From Staphylococcus schleiferi (GTDB taxonomy: Bacteria; Bacillota; Bacilli; Staphylococcales; Staphylococcaceae): a DNA stretch of 64,000 nt. Numbering within the stretch: position 1 is the first letter of the stretch; every line of letters begins with the position of its first letter. The DNA is taken from contig NZ_LR962863.1 in the NCBI RefSeq assembly GCF_900458895.1, positions 1,922,001 through 1,986,000 of the forward strand, given 5' to 3'. Positions 38,818-50,993 of the stretch are shown one piece after another. Position numbers and translations under genes: made by a program. The notes beneath the pieces were generated by a model, which saw only the letters and a program-made list of their open reading frames with translations, had not been told where the DNA came from and ran no database searches.

Positions 38818-39207
38818 TTATTTAAAAAGTGCCGTAATCGGACCCCATGGTAAAATAGCCCCTAAAATAATCGTAATCACTGCTACAATCCATGTCGTAA
38901 TAAACAAGCCACGACTTGGCGTTTGTTTTTTCTTACGGGCAATCGTCACTTCCATTAATCCGACAACAGCAATGCCGCCTATCATTTTTAAAGTGAGTAA
39001 CATATGACTTGCGCCTGCTGTAGTAAATGCCTTAATTAAAAGCCAAAAACCTGTAATCAATACAAACACCATAAATAAACGTGTGGCCATATGTAACGAT
39101 TTAAATAAAGGTGTTGGCCCTTGTTTACTCGAATAGTTTTCATAAGCCGCAAAGAATAAAATCAATAAAATAATCCAGCTAATAATATGCAAATTAACTA
39201 AAACCAT
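38818..39207 (-). CDS. UPF0344/YisL-like membrane protein
   Basis: A 129-residue integral membrane protein with four predicted helices, matching the UPF0344 family (NLHIISWIILLILFF, LHMATRLFMVFVLITGFWLL, LLTLKMIGGIAVVGLMEV, AILPWGPITALFK). Function unknown. Two in-frame ATGs follow GGAGG at 4 and 10 nt; I chose the second (39207), which best fits the family N-terminus. An upstream ATG at 39213 is possible. Single gene. Confidence 0.85.
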   Translation of the reverse strand: MVLVNLHIISWIILLILFFAAYENYSSKQGPTPLFKSLHMATRLFMVFVLITGFWLLIKAFTTAGASHMLLTLKMIGGIAVVGLMEVTIARKKKQTPSRGLFITTWIVAVITIILGAILPWGPITALFK

Positions 39208-39416
39208 ATCCATGTAACCTCCTTCATTAAACAATCTTCCCCATCTCACCCTATAGATTGCTTCTATACATTTTAAATTGCCTATTTTATCAATTTCAAA
39301 CCTTAGGCAAAATAAAACATTTCATCTTTTATATTAAAACGATTTAAAACAAAATACAAATAAACAGGAGGCGATGCGCCGTACAAGTATATAAGAAAAA
39401 TAAGCTATTTAAACAC

Positions 39417-39461
39417 AAAAAGAGCGAGACAAAAGTCGATTTGACTTCGTCATCCCGCTCT
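39417..39461 (-). terminator. Terminator downstream of the FAH-family gene
   Basis: AGAGCG pairs with CGCTCT with inner GAC/GTC and AAGTC/GACTT pairs; minus-strand exit is TTTTTG. Confidence 0.75.
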
Positions 39462-39559
39462 AATATAAGTGACTTAAATAGCGCTAGTGCGCCGTTGAAA
39501 GGCATATAATTTTTAACGTTATTTTACAGTACCAACGCTGCATATACGCTATTTGATTT

Positions 39560-40471
39560 TTAATCTTCTTGTTTAGCAATGAAATTAGTTAATGTACCGA
39601 TATTATCGATTGTAACTTTCACTTCATCACCTGGTTGTAAAAATTTCGGCGGATTCATCCCCGCACCGACACCTGAAGGCGTACCTGTCGCAATGATATC
39701 TCCAGGGTGAAGCGCTACATATTTAGAAATCTCTTCAATTAATTCATCAATTTTAAGAATCATTTGAGAAGTGTTACCATCTTGACGAATCTCGTTATTG
39801 ACTTTCGTAACGATGTTCACATTCTCAGGTGTAGGCAATTCATCTTTTGTAACAATATAAGGACCCATTGGGCAGCCACCTGTTAAACTTTTTGACAAGA
39901 AGGCTTGATCATGTGCTTTTTGCGCTGTACGATCTGTAATATCATTGATGATTGTATAGCCATAAACATAATCTAAAGCTAAACCTTTAGGGATTTTTTC
40001 ACCGGATTTACCGATAACAACACCTAACTCCCCTTCATAATCTAATGCATCAGTAATATCTTTATGATGAGGGATCGTACTTTCATCCCCAGTTAATGAA
40101 GAAGCTGCTTTCGTAAATACATATAAACGATCGACTTCATGATCTAACTCTTCAGCATGTGCTTTATAATTACGACCAAATGCAATCACATTATTAGTTG
40201 GTGTGACTGGAGGTAAAAATTCAATATCTTCAAACTGTACTTTATATTCTTCACCTTTACCACTATCTTCTGCAGCAACAACTGCTTTACGCACTTGTTC
40301 TTGAAAGTCTAATGTTTGGTTTTGTTGTAAACCTTCAAGTAGTGTTTTTGGATGAAAGTCACCTTCCGCAAAATCAGCGAATATTTTCTTTAAATCCCAT
40401 GCTGCTTCTTCTCTTTTTACTTTCACTCCATATGAAGTTTCATCTTTATGTTTGAATGATAAGAATTTCAT
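39560..40471 (-). CDS. Fumarylacetoacetate hydrolase (FAH) family protein
   Basis: A 303-residue protein with an N-terminal FAH_N-like region and catalytic C-terminal domain. Metal ligands are in [14 protein letters not shown] (ExE) and [10 protein letters not shown] (Asp), with [13 protein letters not shown] and the family signature [25 protein letters not shown]. Such enzymes hydrolyse or decarboxylate acylpyruvates and oxaloacetate-like acids; the physiological substrate is unknown here, and no aromatic degradation genes are nearby. It precedes its terminator as a single gene, about 80 nt downstream of the addA stop. Confidence 0.88.
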   Translation of the reverse strand: MKFLSFKHKDETSYGVKVKREEAAWDLKKIFADFAEGDFHPKTLLEGLQQNQTLDFQEQVRKAVVAAEDSGKGEEYKVQFEDIEFLPPVTPTNNVIAFGRNYKAHAEELDHEVDRLYVFTKAASSLTGDESTIPHHKDITDALDYEGELGVVIGKSGEKIPKGLALDYVYGYTIINDITDRTAQKAHDQAFLSKSLTGGCPMGPYIVTKDELPTPENVNIVTKVNNEIRQDGNTSQMILKIDELIEEISKYVALHPGDIIATGTPSGVGAGMNPPKFLQPGDEVKVTIDNIGTLTNFIAKQED

Positions 40472-40554
40472 TCATCATCAGCTCCTAACGTATATCTTAG
40501 TGATATTATAACGAAAAATTTAGACAAATCACAAATTTTTAAAGGTTAATCAAG

Positions 40555-43500
40555 TTAAATCTTTAATTCACCATATTGAAAGAAATACAGAGAGCCGGAC
40601 ACCGGACTTTTTAATAATGTCTCTAATGCACGTTGATAATAAGTCATCTGTATACGGTACTTATTTTTTAACATCTCTCCGAATGCTTCGTCTGACATTC
40701 CTTTTCTTTTCATTAATGCATCTGTTTTATAATCAACAAAATAGTATTGTCCATTTTCTTTAAAAACAAGGTCAATCATACCTTGAATGATTGAAGGCTC
40801 CTCTTGATTTACATTTGATTCTACATGTGCTTGATTCACAACGAATGGAATTTCAGTATAAACTTCATCACTCTCTGCAATACGTCGATACAGCTGACTA
40901 TCAATAAAGGTTTGAATATCATTTGTTTTGACCAAACGTCGCGATGCATGATCAATAATAGATTGCTCAACAAGGCTGTCAAGATAATGATTTAAATCCG
41001 CTTCTGACAATCCCTCTTTTTTAAACGGAAGGTGCTGCATAACTGTATGCATCAAAGTCCCAAATTCTGCTGCCGTTTGCTTTTCCTCTTGTAAAAACTG
41101 AGGACGCTCATAAGTCGCAACACCCAATCGGTATTGTCTAACCCTTTCATAATTCGTATCTGCCTGTTCAGTTTCTAATTGTCGCTTTAATTCTGAAACC
41201 GACTGTTTGGATGCTTTTAATATTTCTTCTTGATAAGGATAAGAAAATAAAAGTTGTTGCTCTATTTGCAGTTGTATTGCTTCATTAGAAGGTTCTTGGG
41301 ATAGTTTTGTTTCTAATGCTTCTAACGAATGATCAAATTGTTGTGCTGATTCCGCCTCAGCAGGAAGTATCTCCTCTGCTAAAATATGTTGCTGTATCAC
41401 TTTAGGTTTAATAGAAGCATCTAAAACTTCATTATCAGACTCAAAACGTTGATGTTTTAGTAAAGCATTATTTTGATATTTACTCAACACACTATAGATG
41501 AGAGAAAATGGATTTTTCGCATTAAAACGATCAATAGCGGTTAATTTACCATTCGTAATCGGAGAAGTCGCCAACTGTTGCAGATGCTTTTCTTGCTTGG
41601 CTGTTCCAATTAAAAACAATTGCTCTTTTGCACGTGTTAACGCGACATAGATTAACCGCATTTCTTCCGAGATTAACTCTTTCTTATTGATTAAATCAAT
41701 GCTCATGGATATCAACGATGGATAAAAAAGTCCCTTTGACTCATCATAATATTGCAAACCTAATCCTTCATGTTGATTTAATACGACTGGTTTACCTAAA
41801 TCATTCGTATTAAATTCTCGTGTCAAACCAGAATAAATCACAAATGGGAATTCGAGCCCTTTACTGCTATGGATTGTCATCATGCGAACGACATTGTCGT
41901 TTGGGCCGATGACATTTTCTTCCCCAAAGTCTTTACCTCGCTCGATCATTTGATCAATAAAGCGAATAAATTGGAACAAACCTCGAAAGCTTGAATTTTC
42001 AAAATCTACCGCTTTATTAAACAGGCCATGTAAATTGGCACGTCTTCCTTTGCCACCAATCAAACCACTGAAATACTGAATGATGTAATGGTCATTGTAT
42101 AATCTATCAATCAATTGATAAACTGGGTGACTCAAACTGAATGATTGGTACGCTTCTAAATCACTTAAAAAACGCTCTAATTTAGCTACGATCATAGGCT
42201 CTGCATCTTTATATTGTAAATAATGTTGAATGGACTGATAAAAGTAGTCTTCTTTCGGTGCCACGACTCTAATTTTCGCAAGCTCATCCTCTGTAAACTG
42301 GTATATGACTGAGCGCATTAAACCGACTAAATAAATATCTTGCAAAGGATTATCTATTGTTCTCAAGAAAGATAACATCAGTCGAATTTCAGTTTGCTCG
42401 AAATAACCTTGCTTACTATTAACAAATAAAGGTATATCTTTATCTTTAAACACTTGTTGAATATTGCGTGCATTGCTATAACTTCTTTCTAATATCACAA
42501 TGTCTTTATACTGTGCAGGTCGATATGAACCTGTTTTCATGTCATAAACTTTTTTAGTTTTAAGTATCGCTTCAACTTGTTCAGCAATCCCATACGCCTC
42601 TTGTTCACTCGCGGTCTGTTCATTATTTTCATCTACCATGAAAACATTGAACTGTACTGGCATATCGACTTCATCATATGGGGCACCGTAATACAATTTA
42701 GCAGCTGCATCGTATTCTATCTCTCCTACTTCAGTGTCCATCATATGTTCAAAAAGATAATTGGTCGTTGCTAAGACTTCCGAACGTGAACGGAAGTTTT
42801 GAGATAAGTCGATACGCCAACCACTTGATTGATTTGGCTGATTGAATCTTTGATACTTTTCGATAAAAAGACTTGGATCGGCCTGTCTAAATTTATAAAT
42901 GGATTGTTTTACATCACCGACCATAAACAAATTACCATTTGATTCATTGCCACGCTTAATACTCGCAATAATTTTTTCTTGGACACGGTTAGTATCTTGA
43001 TATTCATCCACCAAGATTTCATCAAAACGTTGTCGATAAATTTCAGCGATTTCAGAAGGCGTGCCATCTTCATTAAGTAAAATTTCTAAAGCATAATGTT
43101 CATAATCAGAGAAATCCAAAATATTACGCGCCTTTTTCGCCTCACGAAAAGCATGAATTACATCTTGTGTCAGTAATGATAAATATTTAACACGCGGTGC
43201 TAAATCTTTTAATTCTTCTAATAATGTGTCATCTTCTCGGCCTACAAATAAAGTTTGGACTTGACTCAAATAGTCTTTAAATTGATCATAGTTACTTTTA
43301 AAAATATCATACGCTTCATTTAAAGATTCATCTTCTCGAACTGCTTTAGGCTTCGTTGGCATACGTCCAAACTGATATTCAAAGAGCAACTTCTTATTCA
43401 GCTGATCATCTGTGCGTATTTGACGAATGAATTGGCGATGCTGATCAATAAAATTAGTGTGTTTTGGGTAATCCCCAATCATTTCAAGTTGTTGGTAAGC

Positions 43501-44199
43501 TTCTTCAATTGCATTTTGAGCCGCTTCTAAATAAAGCAAAATATACTTATTTAAAATATCTAAATAATGCTGTTGTAAATGAGATTCAAGGTATGGACGT
43601 TCTAGACGGTCTAACCAATCTATGGGATCTGGATTGGCAATACTAAAATAATAGAGATTTTTAACCATTTGTCTTAATGCAGCGTCATCTCGATCTGTTG
43701 AAATATGTTCTGCTAAAGTGACAAATGTAGGGTCCAACCGCGCATAATGCGTTTCGAAAACTTCATCAATTACTTCCTCTAGCAGCAAAACGTTTTCTAC
43801 TTCACTAGCTGTACGAAAATTTGGATCAATTTCCAATTCATCATAATGTTGTTGGATTAGTTTCAAACAAAAACTGTGTAACGTTGAAATTTGAGCTTGA
43901 TGTATTTTAGCGCGTTGATTCTTTAAATGTTGATTGGTCGGATCCTCTATCGCAGCTTGCTGAATGCGTGCTTCTACACGTTGTTTCATCTCTCGCGCAC
44001 TAAGATTCGTAAACGTAACAACAAGGAGGCGATCCACATCAATATGATCCCGTAAAATCCTTTGAATAATACGTTCTACTAGTACGGCTGTTTTACCGGA
44101 ACCCGCTGCAGCAGCAACGAGTACATCTTGACCTTTCGCATAGATACTTTCCCACTGTGCATCTGTCCATTGCACATCATTTGGCTTGTTAGGAATCAT
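40555..44199 (-). CDS. addA: ATP-dependent helicase/nuclease AddA (RexA)
   Basis: Helicase-nuclease subunit of AddAB, the RecBCD equivalent that processes double-strand breaks. The 1214-residue protein has UvrD-type motifs: Walker [18 protein letters not shown], motif Ia [15 protein letters not shown], motif [17 protein letters not shown], motif [18 protein letters not shown], motif [16 protein letters not shown], motif [17 protein letters not shown]. The C-terminal PD-(D/E)XK nuclease has [22 protein letters not shown]. It overlaps addB by 4 nt (ATGA). Confidence 0.96.
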   Translation of the reverse strand: MIPNKPNDVQWTDAQWESIYAKGQDVLVAAAAGSGKTAVLVERIIQRILRDHIDVDRLLVVTFTNLSAREMKQRVEARIQQAAIEDPTNQHLKNQRAKIHQAQISTLHSFCLKLIQQHYDELEIDPNFRTASEVENVLLLEEVIDEVFETHYARLDPTFVTLAEHISTDRDDAALRQMVKNLYYFSIANPDPIDWLDRLERPYLESHLQQHYLDILNKYILLYLEAAQNAIEEAYQQLEMIGDYPKHTNFIDQHRQFIRQIRTDDQLNKKLLFEYQFGRMPTKPKAVREDESLNEAYDIFKSNYDQFKDYLSQVQTLFVGREDDTLLEELKDLAPRVKYLSLLTQDVIHAFREAKKARNILDFSDYEHYALEILLNEDGTPSEIAEIYRQRFDEILVDEYQDTNRVQEKIIASIKRGNESNGNLFMVGDVKQSIYKFRQADPSLFIEKYQRFNQPNQSSGWRIDLSQNFRSRSEVLATTNYLFEHMMDTEVGEIEYDAAAKLYYGAPYDEVDMPVQFNVFMVDENNEQTASEQEAYGIAEQVEAILKTKKVYDMKTGSYRPAQYKDIVILERSYSNARNIQQVFKDKDIPLFVNSKQGYFEQTEIRLMLSFLRTIDNPLQDIYLVGLMRSVIYQFTEDELAKIRVVAPKEDYFYQSIQHYLQYKDAEPMIVAKLERFLSDLEAYQSFSLSHPVYQLIDRLYNDHYIIQYFSGLIGGKGRRANLHGLFNKAVDFENSSFRGLFQFIRFIDQMIERGKDFGEENVIGPNDNVVRMMTIHSSKGLEFPFVIYSGLTREFNTNDLGKPVVLNQHEGLGLQYYDESKGLFYPSLISMSIDLINKKELISEEMRLIYVALTRAKEQLFLIGTAKQEKHLQQLATSPITNGKLTAIDRFNAKNPFSLIYSVLSKYQNNALLKHQRFESDNEVLDASIKPKVIQQHILAEEILPAEAESAQQFDHSLEALETKLSQEPSNEAIQLQIEQQLLFSYPYQEEILKASKQSVSELKRQLETEQADTNYERVRQYRLGVATYERPQFLQEEKQTAAEFGTLMHTVMQHLPFKKEGLSEADLNHYLDSLVEQSIIDHASRRLVKTNDIQTFIDSQLYRRIAESDEVYTEIPFVVNQAHVESNVNQEEPSIIQGMIDLVFKENGQYYFVDYKTDALMKRKGMSDEAFGEMLKNKYRIQMTYYQRALETLLKSPVSGSLYFFQYGELKI

Positions 44200-47100
44200 G
44201 ATTCCTCCTCCTCTGCTGCAAGTATTTCAAGGGGGTCAATTTTTTCATCGACACGTCGATATTTAGGACTATCAATCATACTATCTACATGGCACACTGA
44301 TTGATACTGACAAAAAGAACATGGGAGTTTCTTTTGATATTGCATAGGTGCGACTTCATTATGACCATCCATAATGCGACTCGCAATATCTATAAAATTA
44401 CGTTTATTATGATGAATCAATTTATGAATGGTGTCCTCATCCGTAACGCGACTCGTCGCATATAATTGACCATCCTTTTTCATACCTAAAGGCACAATAT
44501 CTGATTTGAAACTGTTCGTCAGTCTTTTATCATAGGCATCAATTACATCGGCATCTTGATTTAATAACCCTTGGAGTTGATAAGATTTTAAAAATTCAGC
44601 TTCTATTTGATCATCATTCACATTATTCCAAGCTCGTTTTTCATCTTTAAATTTGTGCACAAACATATATAAAAAGCCACCCGGTTTTACTTCATCTATT
44701 AAGCCTAACCGCTCTTTATTTTGAAGTGCAATATCCATATAAGTCATCATTTGCATTTGTAAGCCATAATATACTTTTACCAAGTCCAAGGTAGCGGCTG
44801 TTTTTGATGATTTATAGTCAATAATATTGATAAAGCTTTTATTATTTTTATGAAACGTATCAATACGATCAATCTGACCTCTGATATAAATAGGCACACC
44901 TTGTTTTGTTTTCAACGTCTCAGCTTGAAGTTCATTGCTATTTTTTGGCGTTTTACGAAATGATTTTTCAAATGCAATCGGTCTGAATTGAGAATGCTCG
45001 GTCTGATGTTTCATAGCCATCAAGGTCGCTTGAATGATTGTGCCAATGCGTTGCGATAAATAACGATAGTACGACGTTGAATTCAATAAATTAAATTGCA
45101 CTAATGGAAGCAATTCATCTAAAGCTTCTTGTGTTAAACGTTCAATCTGACTTTGCGTCAACTGATTGAAATGGCCTTCTACCTTTTCTGCAATATATCG
45201 TAAAACATCATGAAAAATCGTACCTAAATCAAAACTTTGCAATTGATATTTTGTTCGCTCATTTAGTCTTAATCCATGTGATGCATAATGCTTGAAAGGA
45301 CAACTTTGATAACCTTCAAAACGTGAAACACTTGCATGGATAGATTGACCATACAATTGTGAAGTTAATTGTGTATCTAATTGAACCGTATCGTTATTGT
45401 AGCTTAACGCTGTTTTTAAATGACTAAGCCCTTCATTAAGTTGTTCATAATTTGACATCACATGGTAAACCGTAAACCATATATCTGACACGAGACCATC
45501 ATCCAACCATGTTTTCAATGCTTCGAATAAATGGACTTTTGTCTGATGCGGATGCTCAACTAAAGTCAACGTTTCTCTCTCATGAACTTTTGATAATGAT
45601 GTTGTTTCTAAATGAGGAAACATCGCAAAGATATCACTTAAAAATGGGCTTTTTTCTCGGTCTCCCCCACTTGTATCCATCAAACTATAAGAAAAAGTGA
45701 CTTGCTCACATGCTCGCGTCATGGCATGGTAGCACACAAATGCTTCGTCCATTTGCAAGATATCCGCTGTAGGGCTCAACTGAATCCCAGCATATAATTC
45801 AAAATCTTTTTTCTCTTCATCAGAAATTAAACTGGTCCCATTGATAGGTTGAGGCATAATACCATCGTTCATACCAATTAAATAAACGTGCTTTTTATTA
45901 TCCACTTTTGCAAGATCCATTGAACCAATGGTCACTTGGTCGATCGTCTGTGGAATCATAGAAAATTCAAGTTCATTCAACCCAACGTCTAAAACTTCTA
46001 AAAATCGCTTCAAAGTCATCTCGCGTGTATCAAAGACTGTCACAATATCATCAAGCACACGAATAAAGCCGTTCCAAATTTGATCAATTTCTTCTGCAGC
46101 TTCATGTTTCTCTTGCTGATCTAACCTATCACGTTGTGTCATGAGTTGGTTAGGTACTTCAAAGTCTTCTAAAGTTTCATAAAAATAAGTCGCAAAATCT
46201 CTCGCATTTTTCCCTTGTGATAACTTTTCTTGGAACTTCAAAAGTTTATTAAAGACATTGTTTTTTAAATCGATTACACGTTGAAATGTTTCAGCTTCTT
46301 CACGTGTCATTTTGTCATGTCTACGAAGCCCCATTTTACGAAATTGTTCTAGCTCAAAATATTTTGGATCAATCCAACGTTTGCCATAAATGCCTCTTTC
46401 AATCGCAAAATTTTCAAGAATATCGATTAAATATCGACTACGCGGAATGGATTCAGTCAGAATATTCGTTTTTAACAAGCGCATTAACGGCTCAAACTGC
46501 CACTCTGTTTGAATGACTTCTGCTAATGCACGTAACATTTCCATAATAGGATGGTGCGTCATTGATTTTTTCACATCGATATTAAAAGGTATATCGAATT
46601 GAGGCAATATCGATTCCATCAAATAGACGTAAGACGGATCACGATACAGTATCGCTATATCTTTATAGCGATACTGTTTTTCTCTTACATCTCTTATGAT
46701 TGTGCGCGCTATATCATTCACCTCATCACGCGTCGTTGCTACTTCTCGTATTTCGACACTGCCATCTGCGAATGGATGTTCTGACGGTTGAAGCGCATCA
46801 AATTGTGATTCGAGTGTTTTTAACATGTCCGTTTTAAATCGCATCGGCTGATTGAAAAATTGGCGTTGTAGAGGTTGATGTGTGTCCTGTGCAATTTCTT
46901 CTAAATGTTGCAGTGATTCAGAGGGTTTACGGAACATACTAAAGCTGTCTTCATCCCCATTCGTCGTCAGTAAAACTGTAACAGCGCGTGTATGTCGAAC
47001 AAGTGCTTCAATCACTTGATATTCTTGCGTAGAAAAGTTATGAAACCCATCGATATATATTTCCGCTTCTTTTAACCAATTTGAATTCGGAATCAGATCA

Positions 47101-47654
47101 ACGAATCGTGTCATTAAATCTTCACTCGAAATATACTCCGATGACATCCGTGCTTTCAGTTGATTGAAAATAAGACCGATATCATGAAGCTTATCACGCG
47201 TACGTGGCTCCAATTGTTGGTCTTGAGCCATTTCCATAACAATTTCTGGCGTCACTGCATATTTTTCAAAATCTTGAATTTGCTCTCGTACCTTCGTACT
47301 AAAACCTAAGTATTTAACTTGAGAACGGTATAATTTCAGTTGTTGTTGATACGCTTGCAAAATATCATAAATCATCATTTCTATGGCAATAGAAGATAAT
47401 TTTTTCTCATGTACTCCCCCCAATTCTTGAAATACACGATGACTCAATCTCTCAAAGTGCAAGACTTCTGTTCGGATACTTCCCATAAGTTCAGTATCGC
47501 TGACTAATGACTGCTCATATAAATAGGTCCCTTGCATAGGTGTAATGATGATAATAGGGTGTCCTAATGGTTGTTCTTTCATTTTCTGCTTGATTTCATT
47601 TAACATTTCAGTACTTTTCCCTGTACCTGCACGTCCGATAAATGTTCTAAACAT
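44196..47654 (-). CDS. addB: ATP-dependent nuclease AddB (RexB)
   Basis: Second AddAB subunit, 1152 residues. The N-terminal Walker [12 protein letters not shown] is intact, while the rest of the helicase motifs are degenerate, as usual for AddB, which recognises Chi. The C-terminal nuclease carries [23 protein letters not shown]. The iron-sulfur cluster ligands are one cysteine before the nuclease ([13 protein letters not shown]) and three after it ([15 protein letters not shown]). First gene of the addBA pair. Confidence 0.95.
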   Translation of the reverse strand: MFRTFIGRAGTGKSTEMLNEIKQKMKEQPLGHPIIIITPMQGTYLYEQSLVSDTELMGSIRTEVLHFERLSHRVFQELGGVHEKKLSSIAIEMMIYDILQAYQQQLKLYRSQVKYLGFSTKVREQIQDFEKYAVTPEIVMEMAQDQQLEPRTRDKLHDIGLIFNQLKARMSSEYISSEDLMTRFVDLIPNSNWLKEAEIYIDGFHNFSTQEYQVIEALVRHTRAVTVLLTTNGDEDSFSMFRKPSESLQHLEEIAQDTHQPLQRQFFNQPMRFKTDMLKTLESQFDALQPSEHPFADGSVEIREVATTRDEVNDIARTIIRDVREKQYRYKDIAILYRDPSYVYLMESILPQFDIPFNIDVKKSMTHHPIMEMLRALAEVIQTEWQFEPLMRLLKTNILTESIPRSRYLIDILENFAIERGIYGKRWIDPKYFELEQFRKMGLRRHDKMTREEAETFQRVIDLKNNVFNKLLKFQEKLSQGKNARDFATYFYETLEDFEVPNQLMTQRDRLDQQEKHEAAEEIDQIWNGFIRVLDDIVTVFDTREMTLKRFLEVLDVGLNELEFSMIPQTIDQVTIGSMDLAKVDNKKHVYLIGMNDGIMPQPINGTSLISDEEKKDFELYAGIQLSPTADILQMDEAFVCYHAMTRACEQVTFSYSLMDTSGGDREKSPFLSDIFAMFPHLETTSLSKVHERETLTLVEHPHQTKVHLFEALKTWLDDGLVSDIWFTVYHVMSNYEQLNEGLSHLKTALSYNNDTVQLDTQLTSQLYGQSIHASVSRFEGYQSCPFKHYASHGLRLNERTKYQLQSFDLGTIFHDVLRYIAEKVEGHFNQLTQSQIERLTQEALDELLPLVQFNLLNSTSYYRYLSQRIGTIIQATLMAMKHQTEHSQFRPIAFEKSFRKTPKNSNELQAETLKTKQGVPIYIRGQIDRIDTFHKNNKSFINIIDYKSSKTAATLDLVKVYYGLQMQMMTYMDIALQNKERLGLIDEVKPGGFLYMFVHKFKDEKRAWNNVNDDQIEAEFLKSYQLQGLLNQDADVIDAYDKRLTNSFKSDIVPLGMKKDGQLYATSRVTDEDTIHKLIHHNKRNFIDIASRIMDGHNEVAPMQYQKKLPCSFCQYQSVCHVDSMIDSPKYRRVDEKIDPLEILAAEEEES

Positions 47655-47985
47655 CGAATCCCCCCTCTTATCCGTGTTTGATTAATTACACGTTCAAACA
47701 TTCATTTTTACTTCTGTAAAATAGGTTCAAACTATTCGTTCACTTGTACGCTTTAAAATATTAAAGCCATGACCATGAGCGTTGAGTATACGACTCATTA
47801 TAGCATTATCTTCTACTCCATCTCTATTAAATCCAACGCTCAATATAACTTGTCCTGTTAACATCGCCTCAAATTTTGACTAAGCGAATATAGATCTTTT
47901 TTCAATATTTTAAACTATGCAGGCTACGATTCAATAAAAAAAGCAGGATGACTTTTGCCATCCTACTTTTTAAGTAATTTATGCT
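47655..47985. other. Intergenic region between addB and spsB, with the spsB terminator
   Basis: 330 bp upstream of addB. It holds the spsB terminator at 47935-47970 (AAAAAG-c-AGGATG / CATCCT-a-CTTTTT). The remainder should contain the addB promoter, but I see no clear -35/-10 pair or coding frame. Confidence 0.6.
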
Positions 47986-48567
47986 TTATCCATTTTGTGT
48001 GTCTGTGTGATCGGGATTAAAGTTAATTTTAAATTCACTAAATGGCCAAAATCTAATGGCAACTTTCCCTACAATTTGATCTTCATCAATTAAACCAAAC
48101 GCACGGCTGTCTTTGCTGACTTCGCGGTTATCACCCAGAACTAAATATTTCCCTTTAGGTATCTCTTTTTGACCGTCACTACCCGGTAAGTCTTTAGAAT
48201 CAAATGATCCTGTAATTTGGTCATATGTTTTGTGTTTTAAATTATAGTCTAAATAAGGCTCTTTTACTTTTTTACCATTTAAATAAAGTTGATCATTTTT
48301 ATATACGACATGATCTCCTGGTTTACCAATAATTCGTTTGACATAGTCACTTTTCTCATCAGCATGGAAAACAATAACATTGCCGTCTTCTAGGTGGCCG
48401 AATGTTTTACCAATTTTATTAACGATGACACGTTCGCCATCTTTTAATGTAGGATCCATGGAGTCCCCTTTAACATTATAAGGTTTAATGACAAATGCAT
48501 ATAATAAACCTACAATCAATAAAGCTAAACCTATAGAAATCAACCATTCAACTGTTTCTTTTTTCAA
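47986..48567 (-). CDS. spsB: Type I signal peptidase SpsB
   Basis: Essential membrane protease that cleaves signal peptides of exported proteins. The 193-residue protein has one N-terminal membrane helix (about 8-27) and the Ser/Lys dyad: Ser36 in KGDSMDPTL and Lys77 in DYVKRIIGKPGD. Box E is LVLGDNREVSKDSRAFG. It follows spsA by 3 nt, so it is in one operon with its inactive paralogue. Its substrates here include the acid phosphatase and GlpQ. Confidence 0.96.
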   Translation of the reverse strand: MKKETVEWLISIGLALLIVGLLYAFVIKPYNVKGDSMDPTLKDGERVIVNKIGKTFGHLEDGNVIVFHADEKSDYVKRIIGKPGDHVVYKNDQLYLNGKKVKEPYLDYNLKHKTYDQITGSFDSKDLPGSDGQKEIPKGKYLVLGDNREVSKDSRAFGLIDEDQIVGKVAIRFWPFSEFKINFNPDHTDTQNG

Positions 48568-48570
48568 AGT

Positions 48571-49101
48571 TTACACCTCTTGTCTCAAATTAATCGTAAT
48601 ATTATCAAAAGGATAATAACGCATAAATACTTTCCCTTCAATGTCGGACTTGTTAATCAACCCTATCTTTCTCGAATCATTTTGTTGACCGCGGTCATCA
48701 TTAAGAATTAAGTAAGCATTTGGAGGAATAATATCACTTTCCGCATGCGGTAATGACCTTAAAGACCACGATGCTTGATAATGATGACGAAGGTAAGGCT
48801 CAGCAACGGGCGTATTATCCAGTTGCAATTGGCCGTTGTGATACACAACAGATTGTCCAGGTTTACCAATCACTCTACCTATATGATATTGATTTTTATT
48901 TTTATATACAACGATATCAGCATGCTTGATATCATTAAATCTCGTAGCGATTTTGTTAACAATCAGTCGATCATTAGGATGAAGTGTGGGTTGCATAGCA
49001 GGCGTTTTAACTTGATAAGGAATTGCGACAAATAATATTAACAACGCTAAAATACCCCATGCCAGTAGACCAGCAAAAACAGTTCTAATTAGAAACTTCA
49101 A
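48571..49101 (-). CDS. spsA: SpsA, catalytically inactive signal-peptidase paralogue
   Basis: A 176-residue paralogue of SpsB with the same layout: one N-terminal helix, PYQVKTPAMQPTL, NQYHIGRVIGKPGQ and LILNDDRGQQNDSRKIGL. Both catalytic residues are gone: Ser is Ala35 and the general-base Lys is Gly75. Box E has ND in place of GD. S. aureus SpsA is likewise predicted inactive. It is retained directly upstream of spsB, which argues for a structural or regulatory role; none can be read from the sequence. Confidence 0.92.
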   Translation of the reverse strand: MKFLIRTVFAGLLAWGILALLILFVAIPYQVKTPAMQPTLHPNDRLIVNKIATRFNDIKHADIVVYKNKNQYHIGRVIGKPGQSVVYHNGQLQLDNTPVAEPYLRHHYQASWSLRSLPHAESDIIPPNAYLILNDDRGQQNDSRKIGLINKSDIEGKVFMRYYPFDNITINLRQEV

Positions 49102-49468
49102 TTTCGCACATCCTATCGTACATCATTCACTGCAACAAATTTTATCTTATCATAAAAAAGCATATTTACGTACATTTTTACATACGCAAAATAGTTTTAC
49201 AATGATATTTTTAAAATCGAACACTGTCATCCTACTCAAGTCTGAAGTCATCTCTTTAAAATCGATACACCTTCATTGTTGACCCAAAAATTTAGGGACG
49301 GGTGCGAAATCTAAATTACCATTAGATTTCAACATCCCATCCCCATTGAAAGCAGATTACGAACGAATCAAAAATGAATTATCACCATATGCGTTGTTCA
49401 TCCGCTCAAAGTCTATTTCTTCATATGCTTGATTTACCGACTTTACTTCGGCAACAGTGCATTTTTAT
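49102..49468. other. Intergenic region between spsA and pgi
   Basis: 367 bp. It contains a long hairpin at 49295-49344 (GGGacGGG...GAAATCTAA / TTAGATTTC...CCCatCCC) that probably terminates pgi on the minus strand. The rest should hold the spsA promoter; I see no gene. Confidence 0.6.
49295..49344 (-). terminator. Hairpin/terminator downstream of pgi
   Basis: TTAGATTTC/GAAATCTAA is a perfect 9-bp core, extended by GGG/CCC pairs with mismatches. The minus-strand exit is TAAATTTTTG. Similar GGGATGGGA-type hairpins recur in staphylococcal intergenic DNA as I recall. Confidence 0.6.
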
Positions 49469-50800
49469 TTATAAACGTGCTTCTAAATCTTTTTTCTTAT
49501 CTTCGTAACCAGGTTTACCTAAAAGTGCAAACATATTTTGTTTGTATGCTTCCACACCTGGTTGATTAAATGGATTTACACCCAATTGATAGCCGCTCAT
49601 CGCAACCGCTAATTCAAAGAAGTAAACCACATAACCATAAGTTTCTGCGTCTAATTTTGGTAATGTAACAACCAAGTTAGGAACGCCACCATCAGTATGT
49701 GCAAGAAGTGTACCTTCGAATGCTTTTGTATTAACTTCATCCACTGTTTTACCAGCAAGATAATTCAAGCCATCTAAGTCTTCTGCATCTTCTTCAATTG
49801 TAATATTGTGTTCTGGTGTTTGAACTTTTAATACCGTTTCAAATAAGAAACGACGTCCTTCTTGAACATATTGTCCTAAAGAATGTAAGTCTGTTGTAAA
49901 GTTTGCGCTTGAAGGATAAATACCTTTCAAGTCTTTACCTTCTGATTCACCAAATAATTGTTTCCACCATTCATTAAAGTATTGCAATGAAGGCTCATAG
50001 TTAATCAACATTTCAGTTGTATAACCTTTTGCATATAAAATATTTCGTATTGAAGCATATTGATATGCAATATTTGATGACAAGTCATCAGAAGATAACT
50101 CTTCACGTGCTTTCGCTGCGCCGCCCATCATTGCATCAATATCAATGCCTGCTACAGCAATTGGTAATAAACCTACTGCTGTTAAAACAGAGAAACGACC
50201 GCCAACATCATCAGGTACTACAAATGACTCGTAGCCTTCATTTGTAGCTAATTGTTTTAACGCACCTTTTGCTTTATCAGTTGTCGCAAAAATACGTTTA
50301 ACTGCTTCTTCTTTTCCATATTTTTCTTCTAATAATTTTTTGAAGATACGGAAAGCAACAGCTGGTTCAGTTGTTGTACCTGATTTAGAAATGACATTCA
50401 CTGAGAAATCTTTATCTGCTAAATAATCGATTAACGATTGAATATATGATGAAGAAAGATGGTTACCTGCAAAGATAATTTCTGGGTATGATGTGTCTTT
50501 TCTAAATGCTGGTGTCAACATTTCGATGGCTGAACGTGCACCTAAATAAGAACCCCCGATACCAATTACTACAAGGACATCAGAATGTGATTGTACTTGT
50601 TTAGCTGCTTCTTTAATACGTGAAAATTCTTCTTTATCGTAATTAACAGGTAAGTCAACCCAACCTAAAAAATCACTTCCCGCACCCGTACCTTCATGAA
50701 TTGTACGGTGAATTAACTTAACAGCATCTTGTTGTTGCTCTAATTCATGTTGATCAAAAAACTTTAAAGCTTTTTGATAATCTAATTGGATATGTGTCAT
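49469..50800 (-). CDS. pgi: Glucose-6-phosphate isomerase
   Basis: Interconverts glucose-6-phosphate and fructose-6-phosphate in glycolysis. The 443-residue protein has the PGI patterns [57 protein letters not shown], and the C-terminal [16 protein letters not shown] with the catalytic Lys. Length is normal for firmicutes. GGAGG precedes the ATG. Divergent from argGH across about 190 bp. Confidence 0.97.
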   Translation of the reverse strand: MTHIQLDYQKALKFFDQHELEQQQDAVKLIHRTIHEGTGAGSDFLGWVDLPVNYDKEEFSRIKEAAKQVQSHSDVLVVIGIGGSYLGARSAIEMLTPAFRKDTSYPEIIFAGNHLSSSYIQSLIDYLADKDFSVNVISKSGTTTEPAVAFRIFKKLLEEKYGKEEAVKRIFATTDKAKGALKQLATNEGYESFVVPDDVGGRFSVLTAVGLLPIAVAGIDIDAMMGGAAKAREELSSDDLSSNIAYQYASIRNILYAKGYTTEMLINYEPSLQYFNEWWKQLFGESEGKDLKGIYPSSANFTTDLHSLGQYVQEGRRFLFETVLKVQTPEHNITIEEDAEDLDGLNYLAGKTVDEVNTKAFEGTLLAHTDGGVPNLVVTLPKLDAETYGYVVYFFELAVAMSGYQLGVNPFNQPGVEAYKQNMFALLGKPGYEDKKKDLEARL

Positions 50801-50924
50801 GCATTTTACCTCCTATATTTACTAAACTCGGTTTTATTTTACTAAGTTATGTGAACAAATTCAATTGAGTTACAACTGGGGCGACAAAAGTCACAAAACG
50901 CTAAATGTATATTTATTTAGATAT

Positions 50925-50952
50925 TTGCATATTAAATCATTTGTGTTATAGT
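50925..50952 (+). promoter_or_regulatory. Putative argGH promoter
   Basis: TTGCAT (50925-50930) and TATAGT (50947-50952), 16 bp apart, about 40 nt before the argG start. I do not see a clear ArgR box. Confidence 0.5.
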
Positions 50953-50993
50953 GGTTCTAACAAATATTAAATTCAACACAGAGGTGAACGTTT

